The notes under the pieces are model-generated. The model was not told the DNA's origin. It ran no database searches and saw nothing but the letters and a program-made list of their open reading frames with translations. 9,100 nucleotides of DNA from an uncultured bacterium (GTDB lineage Bacteria > Bacillota_I > Bacilli_A > RF39 > UBA660). How positions within the stretch are numbered: position 1 is the stretch's first letter; every line of letters starts with the position of its first letter. Location: assembly GCA_905215635.1 (NCBI GenBank), contig CAJMQX010000020.1:1-9100 (forward strand). Reading direction: 5' to 3'. Shown here one piece after another: positions 1-5,955 of this stretch. The translations under genes and the position numbers were made by a program.

Positions 1-20
1 TATTAATTGAGTCATTTTTA

Positions 21-50
21 CAAAAAATTTGTATCACATCATTTACAAAT
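21..50 (-). terminator. Putative intrinsic terminator after the ABC exporter operon
   Basis: Read on the minus strand, a perfect 7-bp inverted repeat ATTTGTA (50-44) / TACAAAT (33-27) encloses a 10-base loop and is followed directly by five more T residues (26-22). It begins 18 bases after the stop codon of the last permease gene, the usual place for a rho-independent terminator. The stem has a single G-C pair, so it is thermodynamically weak, although AT-rich genomes often use such hairpins. A competing small hairpin (CATTT/AAATG, 40-51) overlaps one arm. Confidence 0.45.
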
Positions 51-67
51 GTACATAGATATTATTA

Positions 68-841
68 TTAACTACCTGCACTCTCATAATGTTTAATACA
101 TCTATTAAAGGTCCAAATTGCTATTACTAAAGGTACAATACACATAAGTGGACTAAGTAAGTATAATAAGTTATCACTTTTTCCTAATATATAATTAATT
201 GGATAATAATTAATACATGCTAAAGGTATCAAGAATGTAAATACTATTAATATTTCTCTTTTAAATAAACTCATAGGATACTGTCCAAATTCTCTACTTC
301 CATCTGTAAATATATTCATAAATTCTAACCCTTCTATTGTCTTAAAACAAAAGCATGCTGAAAATATAAATAATGCTATATATATCATTGAAGAAAACAC
401 TAGTAATAAACATAAATATATTATTCCTAAGAATGATATATTATCTATATTAATAATAGCTATTATAAATAGAATTAAACTTCCTATTACTCTACTTAAC
501 TTAGTAAATTCTAAATTACTTCCAAACACCTGAATATAAATATTCCTAGGTCTTATCAACATCAAGTCAAGACTTCCCTTTTTAATAACCTCTGAAAATT
601 TATCAAATCCTCTAAAGAAGCATTCAGAAAAGCTAAATCCAAATTGTACTAAAGCTATTCCTAGCATAAGTTCATATACATTATAATCTTCTAAGAAGTT
701 AAATTTATCCATTAGTATAAATACCATAAATGAACTAAGTGATACTGTTAATAGTTGAGCTATACATGTCAAGATAAATGATGATTTATATTCTAGTTGA
801 CTTTTTAAATACATTTCTATATATTTCTTAATTAACTTCAT
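68..841 (-). CDS. ABC-2 family (DUF990-type) exporter permease, second subunit
   Basis: A membrane subunit of an ABC exporter, 257 residues from the chosen start, with about six hydrophobic segments. The motif GSLDLMLIRPRN in the cytoplasmic loop after the second hydrophobic segment matches the G-S-x-D-x-x-L-x-R-P signature of the ABC-2 permease group once called DUF990, which includes subunits annotated as viologen exporters. It pairs with the permease immediately upstream and the ATPase before that, so the pump is probably a heterodimer of permeases with an ATPase dimer. The frame opens at a TTG (871), but ATG 841 is chosen because AAGGAGG (853-847) lies five bases before it; the ten extra residues would be encoded by the Shine-Dalgarno region itself. 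The ATG lies one base after the previous gene's TAA. The substrate cannot be read from the sequence. Confidence 0.88.
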   Translation of the reverse strand: MKLIKKYIEMYLKSQLEYKSSFILTCIAQLLTVSLSSFMVFILMDKFNFLEDYNVYELMLGIALVQFGFSFSECFFRGFDKFSEVIKKGSLDLMLIRPRNIYIQVFGSNLEFTKLSRVIGSLILFIIAIINIDNISFLGIIYLCLLLVFSSMIYIALFIFSACFCFKTIEGLEFMNIFTDGSREFGQYPMSLFKREILIVFTFLIPLACINYYPINYILGKSDNLLYLLSPLMCIVPLVIAIWTFNRCIKHYESAGS

Positions 842-842
842 A

Positions 843-1643
843 TTAACCTCCTTGAACAAATACCTTTCCAAGAGATTTTTTAACTATCATATTACCTACA
901 AATACTAAAATAATTATCCATCCTAACTGAAGTCCTATTCCTAACATTCCTTCATAAATACCTATATTATTAGTATATACTCTAAATGGTAAATCACTAA
1001 TAAGTCTAAATGGTAAATAATAAGTAAGTCTTTGTATTATATTAGGAAGTAATATTACTGGTACTAATCCTCCTGATAATACTTCCATAATACTATTAAT
1101 TATACTTCCAATACCAGCATCATTATATGAATAAAATCCAATAGTATATACTAACATGTTAATAGCAGATACTACTAATATTCCTAATACTAGTGATATT
1201 AAGAATAAGATAAAGTTACTAATACTACTAGGTAATGCTAATCGATATGGTTCTGGTAATATTAAAGCTACTATTATTACTGGTAATACTCTTAACATAC
1301 CATTAGCTATTCTTTTTGATATTGATTTAATATACCACCATAAATATAAGTTATAAGGTCTTATTATCTCATATGCCACACTACCACTTCTAATAGCACT
1401 AGATATTTCTTGATCATTTACTCTTACTGCCAAAAAACCATAACAAGCTTGATGTAACCATGTATAAGCAATTATCTGTTCTAAATTTATACCTACATCT
1501 GACTTTGACGAATAAAAAGCTAAATATATTCCTATCATCATAAGTCCCCAAAAGAATTGTGTTGTAAGTCCTGCTATTGCTGATACTTTATACTGAAGAA
1601 AAGTCATCATTCTTAACTTAAAATAATTTACATATAGTCTCAT
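843..1643 (-). CDS. ABC-2 family (DUF990-type) exporter permease, first subunit
   Basis: A 266-residue integral membrane protein with about six hydrophobic segments. After the second segment it carries IRSGSVAYEIIRPYN, the same loop motif (G-S-x(4)-I/L-R-P-x-N) as the downstream permease, which identifies the two as paralogous halves of one transporter. Its ATG overlaps the TGA of the ATPase gene in an ATGA junction, and GGAG (1658-1655) lies eight bases upstream, so it is translationally coupled to the ATPase. The family exports small molecules or lipophilic compounds; proposed substrates such as methyl viologen come from cyanobacterial members and should not be transferred directly. No truncation or frameshift is seen. 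Confidence 0.88.
   Translation of the reverse strand: MRLYVNYFKLRMMTFLQYKVSAIAGLTTQFFWGLMMIGIYLAFYSSKSDVGINLEQIIAYTWLHQACYGFLAVRVNDQEISSAIRSGSVAYEIIRPYNLYLWWYIKSISKRIANGMLRVLPVIIVALILPEPYRLALPSSISNFILFLISLVLGILVVSAINMLVYTIGFYSYNDAGIGSIINSIMEVLSGGLVPVILLPNIIQRLTYYLPFRLISDLPFRVYTNNIGIYEGMLGIGLQLGWIIILVFVGNMIVKKSLGKVFVQGG
847..853 (-). promoter_or_regulatory. Shine-Dalgarno site fixing the second permease start at ATG 841
   Basis: AAGGAGG followed by the spacer TTAAT and ATG is a near-perfect ribosome binding site. It sits inside the last codons of the upstream permease gene, and that gene's TAA stop lies within the spacer, so translation of the two genes is probably coupled. Confidence 0.85.
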
Positions 1644-2623
1644 ATTTGAAACTCCGTATATAATTTATATATTATTTCATCTATTGAAGAAACTATTACA
1701 TTAATATCTTTTATTTCACATACTTCTGAATACTTATAGGTAATATCTGATACTGTTAATTTCTTAGTATCTATCTTTATTCTAATTATTCCATTTCCAT
1801 TACTAATAATTTCTGTATTATCTATTTTAGCTATCTTCTTCATATTTTCATAAATAATTTCTACTATTTTTTCATTTGAATATTTTTCTTTAAGTTCTCT
1901 AACACTTCCATCATATAGTTTATGTCCATGTCCTATTACAATTAGTCTATCTGTTAATGATTCTATATCTGCCATATCATGAGTTGTTAATATTACTGTT
2001 ACTTTTCTTTCTTTATTAATTTTTTTAATAAAGTCTCTAACGATAACTTTACTTACTGCATCTAATCCTATAGTAGGTTCATCTAAAAATAATATTTTAG
2101 GACTATGTAATAATGATGCTACTAGTTCACACTTCATTCTCTCTCCTAAACTAAGTTGTCTTACTGGAGATTTAATTATTTCTTCTAGATGTAGTATTTC
2201 TACTAATTCTTTTTTATTTTTTTCGTATTCTTCATCTGGTATTTTGTAAATATCCTTAAGTAAATCGAATGAATCTTCTGCTGGAATATCCCACCATAGT
2301 TGACTTTTCTGTCCAAATACTACTCCTATTTCTTTAACATATTTAATTCTGTCATCAACTGGATTCATTCCTAAAATATTGATTTCCCCTTTATCCGGAG
2401 CAAGTATTCCACAAAGCATTTTAATTGTTGTACTTTTTCCAGCCCCATTTGGACCTATGTATCCAACAATTTCCCCCTTTTTAATCTTAAATGATATGTC
2501 ATCTACTGCCTTAACTATCCGATACTCTCTCTTAATAAAAGATTTTAGTGCATTTTTAAATCCACTATCTCTTTTTACGATCTTATATTCTTTGCTAAGA
2601 CCATTTACTGTGATAATATCCAC
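1640..2623 (-). CDS. ABC exporter ATP-binding protein (DUF990-associated)
   Basis: A cytoplasmic ATPase of 327 residues that powers the two-permease exporter encoded downstream. The full set of nucleotide-binding motifs is visible: Walker A GPNGAGKST (57-65), Q-loop Gln105 followed by a WWD segment (110-112), signature LSLGE (157-161), Walker B ILFLDE (177-182) and the H-loop His215 (LTTHD). The wording LSLGERMK and the FGQKSQLWWDIP segment are typical of ATPases paired with DUF990-type permeases. Residues from about 230 form an accessory C-terminal domain seen in many ABC-2 exporters. The start is a GTG, supported by AGGAAGGAG (2637-2629) five bases upstream; no in-frame ATG fits better. Upstream lie a short leader ORF and a terminator-like hairpin that may control this operon. 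Confidence 0.92.
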   Translation of the reverse strand: MDIITVNGLSKEYKIVKRDSGFKNALKSFIKREYRIVKAVDDISFKIKKGEIVGYIGPNGAGKSTTIKMLCGILAPDKGEINILGMNPVDDRIKYVKEIGVVFGQKSQLWWDIPAEDSFDLLKDIYKIPDEEYEKNKKELVEILHLEEIIKSPVRQLSLGERMKCELVASLLHSPKILFLDEPTIGLDAVSKVIVRDFIKKINKERKVTVILTTHDMADIESLTDRLIVIGHGHKLYDGSVRELKEKYSNEKIVEIIYENMKKIAKIDNTEIISNGNGIIRIKIDTKKLTVSDITYKYSEVCEIKDINVIVSSIDEIIYKLYTEFQI

Positions 2624-2644
2624 AAATACTCCTTCCTAACACGC

Positions 2645-2685
2645 AAAAAAAGCCATTAACTTTCCAAATAAAGTATAAAATGACT
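2645..2685 (-). terminator. Terminator-like hairpin (putative attenuator) ahead of the ABC exporter genes
   Basis: On the minus strand AGTCATT (2685-2679) pairs with AATGGCT (2657-2651) over 7 bp, including one G-U pair. Within it ACTTT (2674-2670) pairs with AAAGT (2663-2659) around a 6-base loop, and the structure runs straight into T residues at 2650-2645. Only 21 bases separate the T-tract from the GTG start of the ATPase gene, too few for a separate promoter. The hairpin therefore either terminates upstream transcription with some read-through or acts as a regulated attenuator. The leader ORF covers the whole 5' arm and its stop codon touches the 3' arm. Confidence 0.5.
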
Positions 2686-2700
2686 GTAAATTATTAGCAT
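2656..2700 (-). CDS. Putative 14-residue leader peptide upstream of the ABC exporter
   Basis: A short ORF, MLIIYSHFILYLES followed by TAA, starts at an ATG directly behind a GGAGG (2707-2703). The peptide is hydrophobic and matches nothing I recognise. Its codons 6-8 form the 5' arm of the terminator-like hairpin and its stop codon abuts the 3' arm, the geometry of ribosome-mediated attenuators. A weak point is that only two bases separate GGAGG from ATG, shorter than the usual five to nine, so initiation might be poor. No amino acid is repeated in the way seen in amino-acid-biosynthesis leaders, so if it is functional, sensing of translation inhibition is more likely than sensing of one amino acid. 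Confidence 0.35.
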   Translation of the reverse strand: MLIIYSHFILYLES

Positions 2701-2719
2701 TTCCTCCGTATCAGTATTT

Positions 2720-2748
2720 AACATATCATAATTATTTCTAAAAAGCAA
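2720..2748 (-). promoter_or_regulatory. Weak sigma-A-type promoter candidate for the leader/ABC exporter
   Basis: TTGCTT (2748-2743), a 17-base spacer and TATGTT (2725-2720) form a low-scoring -35/-10 pair. An overlapping TATGAT (2730-2725) is a better -10 but has no matching -35. Either would start transcription about 10-20 bases before the leader ribosome binding site. This AT-rich stretch could give such matches by chance. Confidence 0.28.
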
Positions 2749-2781
2749 GAAAAAAGAAAGATTTTTTTATTTTTCTTTCTT
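2747..2781 (-). terminator. Weak terminator-like inverted repeat at the end of the DUF5305-like gene
   Basis: AAGAAAGA (2781-2774) and TCTTTCTT (2761-2754) are a perfect 8-bp inverted repeat on the minus strand with a 12-base A-rich loop, followed by a T-rich run (TTTTCTT, 2753-2747). The gene's TAA stop lies in the loop. Only two G-C pairs support the stem, and the repeat may just reflect Lys/Glu codons next to a T-rich stretch. Confidence 0.3.
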
Positions 2782-3798
2782 CTTATTAACTAAACGATAT
2801 ATCCAAGCATTATCATTCTCAATAATTAAGAATATTGCTTCTTTATTTTTTTCTATTTCTTTAAATGATATAGGACTTTCTACTCTATTATATACATCCA
2901 TAAGTTCTATAAAACTATCTACATATATTAAGTTATATTTCTTTTTATTGTATAATTTATTAACATTAACTATTATATCTCTATTATCTTTAAGTATCTT
3001 TTTAAGTTCTTTATTATAATTACTTTCCATCTTAGAAATATCTATCATTTCTTTTATTACTAGTATTAATAATGACATTCCTATTGATCCACTTAAAGCT
3101 GCAAATATTAAGAATAAATAATTAACATCACTCTTAGTAGTAAATTCATAATAACTATCACTCTTATTATTATCATTTATCACATTTATTTTAAATGTAT
3201 CATAAGTAAGTGGTACTATTACTTTTATAATTCTATCATCATTAACTTCTTTTGTTAATCCACTAAAGTCTACTGTTTTATTCATTTTAAATTTAACTAA
3301 TAAATAACCAGATATATCTAATCCATATTCTTCTTTAAAGTCATCTATTACTTTCTTATATTCTTTATAACCAATTCTAACAGTATCTTTAATATCAATA
3401 GTATCTATCTTATTTTTATTTAATACTTCCACTTTACTATCTAATTCATTATATTCTTTTATCCATAATGGATCATTAATATCATCTTCATATGCTACTA
3501 CTTGAGCTTCTACAAGATAAGAATAATATCCACTTATATATCTATCAAACTTAATCTTATAATTAAAGTCCATATCTATATAATCAACAAGTTCTGTAAT
3601 ATATTTCTTATTCATATCAAGTATATTACTTTTATATATATTATTATCTTTTAAATATACTCTATATTCTACATTACTACTCTCTTTATAATTAATTAGT
3701 GTTTTAACTAAAGTATTAAATCCATTATATCCAAAGATATATGTAAGTGTAAAAGAAACAACCATTAGTATTATTAATAAAATTGATCTTTTTTTCAT
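2767..3798 (-). CDS. Two-pass membrane protein with a large outer domain, DUF5305-like
   Basis: A 343-residue protein of unknown function. Counting from ATG 3798, a hydrophobic segment at about 5-25, an extracytoplasmic region of about 200 residues, a second hydrophobic segment at about 225-249 and a charged cytoplasmic tail of about 95 residues give an N-in, C-in topology. The stretch VEYRVYLKDNNIYKSNIL just after the first segment, the VDYIDMDFNYKIKF block, and the tail motif VDSFIELMDVYNRVESPISF resemble my recollection of DUF5305 family proteins; this is from memory and unsearched. The gene begins 34 bases after the hydrolase/helical gene and should share its transcript. The start is uncertain: GTG 3810 is also in frame but lacks a well-placed Shine-Dalgarno site, while ATG 3798 has GAGG very close. 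The next upstream codons include an in-frame TGA. Confidence 0.75.
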   Translation of the reverse strand: MKKRSILLIILMVVSFTLTYIFGYNGFNTLVKTLINYKESSNVEYRVYLKDNNIYKSNILDMNKKYITELVDYIDMDFNYKIKFDRYISGYYSYLVEAQVVAYEDDINDPLWIKEYNELDSKVEVLNKNKIDTIDIKDTVRIGYKEYKKVIDDFKEEYGLDISGYLLVKFKMNKTVDFSGLTKEVNDDRIIKVIVPLTYDTFKINVINDNNKSDSYYEFTTKSDVNYLFLIFAALSGSIGMSLLILVIKEMIDISKMESNYNKELKKILKDNRDIIVNVNKLYNKKKYNLIYVDSFIELMDVYNRVESPISFKEIEKNKEAIFLIIENDNAWIYRLVNKKKEK

Positions 3799-3832
3799 TC
3801 CTCTAGCCACCTCTCACTTATTTATTCTTTTA

Positions 3833-5887
3833 TTATGCTATTCTTCCTAGCATACCGCCTAAAAAACTATTAGCAGAAAATGTTGTTACTCCAAAGAAGG
3901 TAAATGTATCTGCAAGTGCTTTATCAAATCCTTTTAATCCTTCTAATTTTTCAAGAACAGCTTCCATTTCTTGTTTTACTTGTCTACATTCATCTAATTG
4001 TTCATTACATTCTGCTATAAGTGCTGAATTATCTACTTTTTGTAATTTTGTTCCTGCAGGTTTACCATCATCATCATAAACAGTTACTTCTTCCCATTCA
4101 TCATTTAATGCAGCAATACGAGCTACTAGCATTTCTATCTGTGTAGCTAAATTATCAATACTTGTTTTTACTTCAGGAATTGTTGAAGTATCTAATACAA
4201 CATTATCATCAAAGTATTCAATTAATTTCTTATATGATTCTATTGTTTTATCAATAAATTTCATTGCATAATCATTCTTCTCTTGTAACATTTCACTATA
4301 TTCATCCATCTTATCTCTAACTAAATCCCAGCCTTCGCCTTGAAGCTTACCATTAGATTCTTCAATGAATTTATCTATTTCTGCCTTTAGCTTTGTTGTT
4401 TCCTCAATATCTTTGTTCATGTTACTAATAATTTCATTATTTGCTGATACTTCACTAAGTAACGATTCCATAGTCATATTTATCTCATTACCTTGACTAA
4501 TATCTGTAGTAGAAGAAATAAATGCCTCTTTATATTTTTCAAAATCTATATCCATTGCTGCTAGCGAAGAATCTATTTGTCCACAAATAGTATTAGCCAT
4601 TCTAGCATCCAAATTTTGTATAGATTCCGCTATACTAATAATACTATCACATGACTTCATTACTCCGTTTATTATTCCTTTAGAAGCATCTGCATAATTA
4701 TTATAAAGATCACTAACTACTTTAAATGTTGCTGATCCATTATCTTCTGGAATATATCTATTAACACTATTAATATTCATTCCAGCTGCTAAACTCTTTA
4801 AAGTTTCCATTCCATCTTGTATAAATTCATAATCTACTGACACTAAAGGATTCGCTAAATAATCACGTTTAACTGATACATAATCTGGTACACTCTTTTT
4901 ACCTGATACTAAGTCTAGATATTCATCATAAGATATTGGAACTGCTATTCCATCACTCATTGCATAATATTCAAATTCTTCTTCTGCAGATGAATTATAA
5001 TCAAACTTATAACCCGATATATCTTTTTCTACATTTCCGCCCTTGTTTTTATCCCCACCGGTAATACTAGGTATCATTGATCCACCAAAAACACTTGGAG
5101 CTACCGCATGATCGTCCCCCTCATTACCACTAGACTTATAAGTAGCAAAAACCATTGTTAAATCAGACTTTTCTGACCATCTAACATATTCCTTAGGAAC
5201 ATAGAAACCTGCATCTACTTCTTCACCAGGCACTACTTCCATCTTTAATGCCTCTAAACGATTTGCTAAAGATGGATCACTATTAGCAGTATCTGCTGAT
5301 AATCTAGGTTCAATAGCTACAAAAGTTGTTCCATTATCAGCCAAGGTATTTAACATTTCTAAATTATTAGCATCATCAACAGAAAAGCCATTAGGTCCTG
5401 AACCATTAGAAACATCATCTCCCCAGTCAACAGTATATACTACATTTATATTATTATTATCAGGATTTGCTTTAATAGTCAAAGCTGCCGCTTCTAAAGC
5501 TCCTTTTGCACCAGCACTCCAACCAGAATAACTAGTTTGCTTTGGAACGTCTACTGAAGCATTACTATATGCACTATCAATTAGTCCATTAATTTGATCA
5601 GATAATCCTGCTATTTTATTACCATAACCACTTTGTATATTTACAACAAAAGCATTAGCATTACCATTTTTAGTAAGTTCATCACGAAAATATTGCGGTT
5701 GAGCTCCATCAAAACCATCTAGTCCACCGCCACCGCCACCAACGTATAATAAAGGCTGTGTATTTTCATCAATTCCACCGTCTGGAACTGTCCATCGCAT
5801 CGTATAATATTGGCCATCATTACCTCGTATTTGCTTCTTATGAAGACCAGGAGTAAAATCTTCTTCCGTAAAATTATAATTATCCAT
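3833..5887 (-). CDS. Alpha/beta-hydrolase-like protein with long helical LXG-like C-terminal half
   Basis: A 684-residue, acidic protein of no family I can name. The N-terminal part (about 1-275) looks like an alpha/beta hydrolase: a strand into a glycine run (49-56) resembling an oxyanion loop, the nucleophile elbow G122-W-S124-A-G126, candidate acids in DWGDD (154-158) or Glu193, and His260 in GDDHAV after a predicted strand. A glycine-rich linker (277-287) follows. From about 350 on it is helical, with likely coiled coils near 480-510, 535-560, 575-600 and 622-652, and the segment LQGEGWDLVRDKMDEY (515-530) resembles the conserved turn of LXG/WXG100-type type VII secretion substrates. There is no signal peptide. 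The C-terminus is short and hydrophobic (TFTFFGVTTF, then a Gly-rich end). ATG 5887 has AGG five bases upstream and AAAGGATG further back. The target and secretion route are unknown. Confidence 0.8.
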   Translation of the reverse strand: MDNYNFTEEDFTPGLHKKQIRGNDGQYYTMRWTVPDGGIDENTQPLLYVGGGGGGLDGFDGAQPQYFRDELTKNGNANAFVVNIQSGYGNKIAGLSDQINGLIDSAYSNASVDVPKQTSYSGWSAGAKGALEAAALTIKANPDNNNINVVYTVDWGDDVSNGSGPNGFSVDDANNLEMLNTLADNGTTFVAIEPRLSADTANSDPSLANRLEALKMEVVPGEEVDAGFYVPKEYVRWSEKSDLTMVFATYKSSGNEGDDHAVAPSVFGGSMIPSITGGDKNKGGNVEKDISGYKFDYNSSAEEEFEYYAMSDGIAVPISYDEYLDLVSGKKSVPDYVSVKRDYLANPLVSVDYEFIQDGMETLKSLAAGMNINSVNRYIPEDNGSATFKVVSDLYNNYADASKGIINGVMKSCDSIISIAESIQNLDARMANTICGQIDSSLAAMDIDFEKYKEAFISSTTDISQGNEINMTMESLLSEVSANNEIISNMNKDIEETTKLKAEIDKFIEESNGKLQGEGWDLVRDKMDEYSEMLQEKNDYAMKFIDKTIESYKKLIEYFDDNVVLDTSTIPEVKTSIDNLATQIEMLVARIAALNDEWEEVTVYDDDGKPAGTKLQKVDNSALIAECNEQLDECRQVKQEMEAVLEKLEGLKGFDKALADTFTFFGVTTFSANSFLGGMLGRIA

Positions 5888-5909
5888 ATCTACCTACATC
5901 CTTTTCATT

Positions 5910-5918
5910 ATTATAACA
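5910..5918 (-). promoter_or_regulatory. Extended -10 promoter candidate for the hydrolase/DUF5305-like pair
   Basis: TGTTATAAT is a perfect extended -10 (TG-N-TATAAT) in the 68-base gap after the flippase gene. No convincing -35 lies 16-18 bases upstream, which extended -10 promoters can tolerate. A start near 5903 would leave a 5' leader of only about 15 bases, just enough to keep the AGGTAG (5895-5890) ribosome binding site. No terminator hairpin was found between the flippase stop and this site, so read-through from asnB/flippase is also possible. Confidence 0.5.
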
Positions 5919-5955
5919 TATTTCTAGACTATCTTACTAAATTTCTTTCTTTTTA

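Noticed and set aside
842..871. TTG 871 as the start of the second permease
   Set aside because: The ten extra codons run through the AAGGAGG site that serves ATG 841.
1156..1356. Plus-strand open frame of 66 codons inside the first permease gene
   Set aside because: It lies antisense to a well-supported permease, has no recognisable domain, and its composition mirrors the AT-rich opposite strand.
2379..2639. Plus-strand open frame of 86 codons antisense to the ATPase Walker A region
   Set aside because: It overlaps conserved ABC ATPase motifs on the other strand; no family resemblance is seen.
2711..2732. A palindromic operator in the exporter promoter region (TATGATATGTT and AAATACTGATA)
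   Set aside because: The two arms match at only about 6 of 11 positions, near what AT-rich sequence gives by chance.
5888..5955. A terminator after the flippase gene
   Set aside because: Only a 6-base TCTAGA palindrome and scattered A/T runs are present; no stem with a T-tract could be built.
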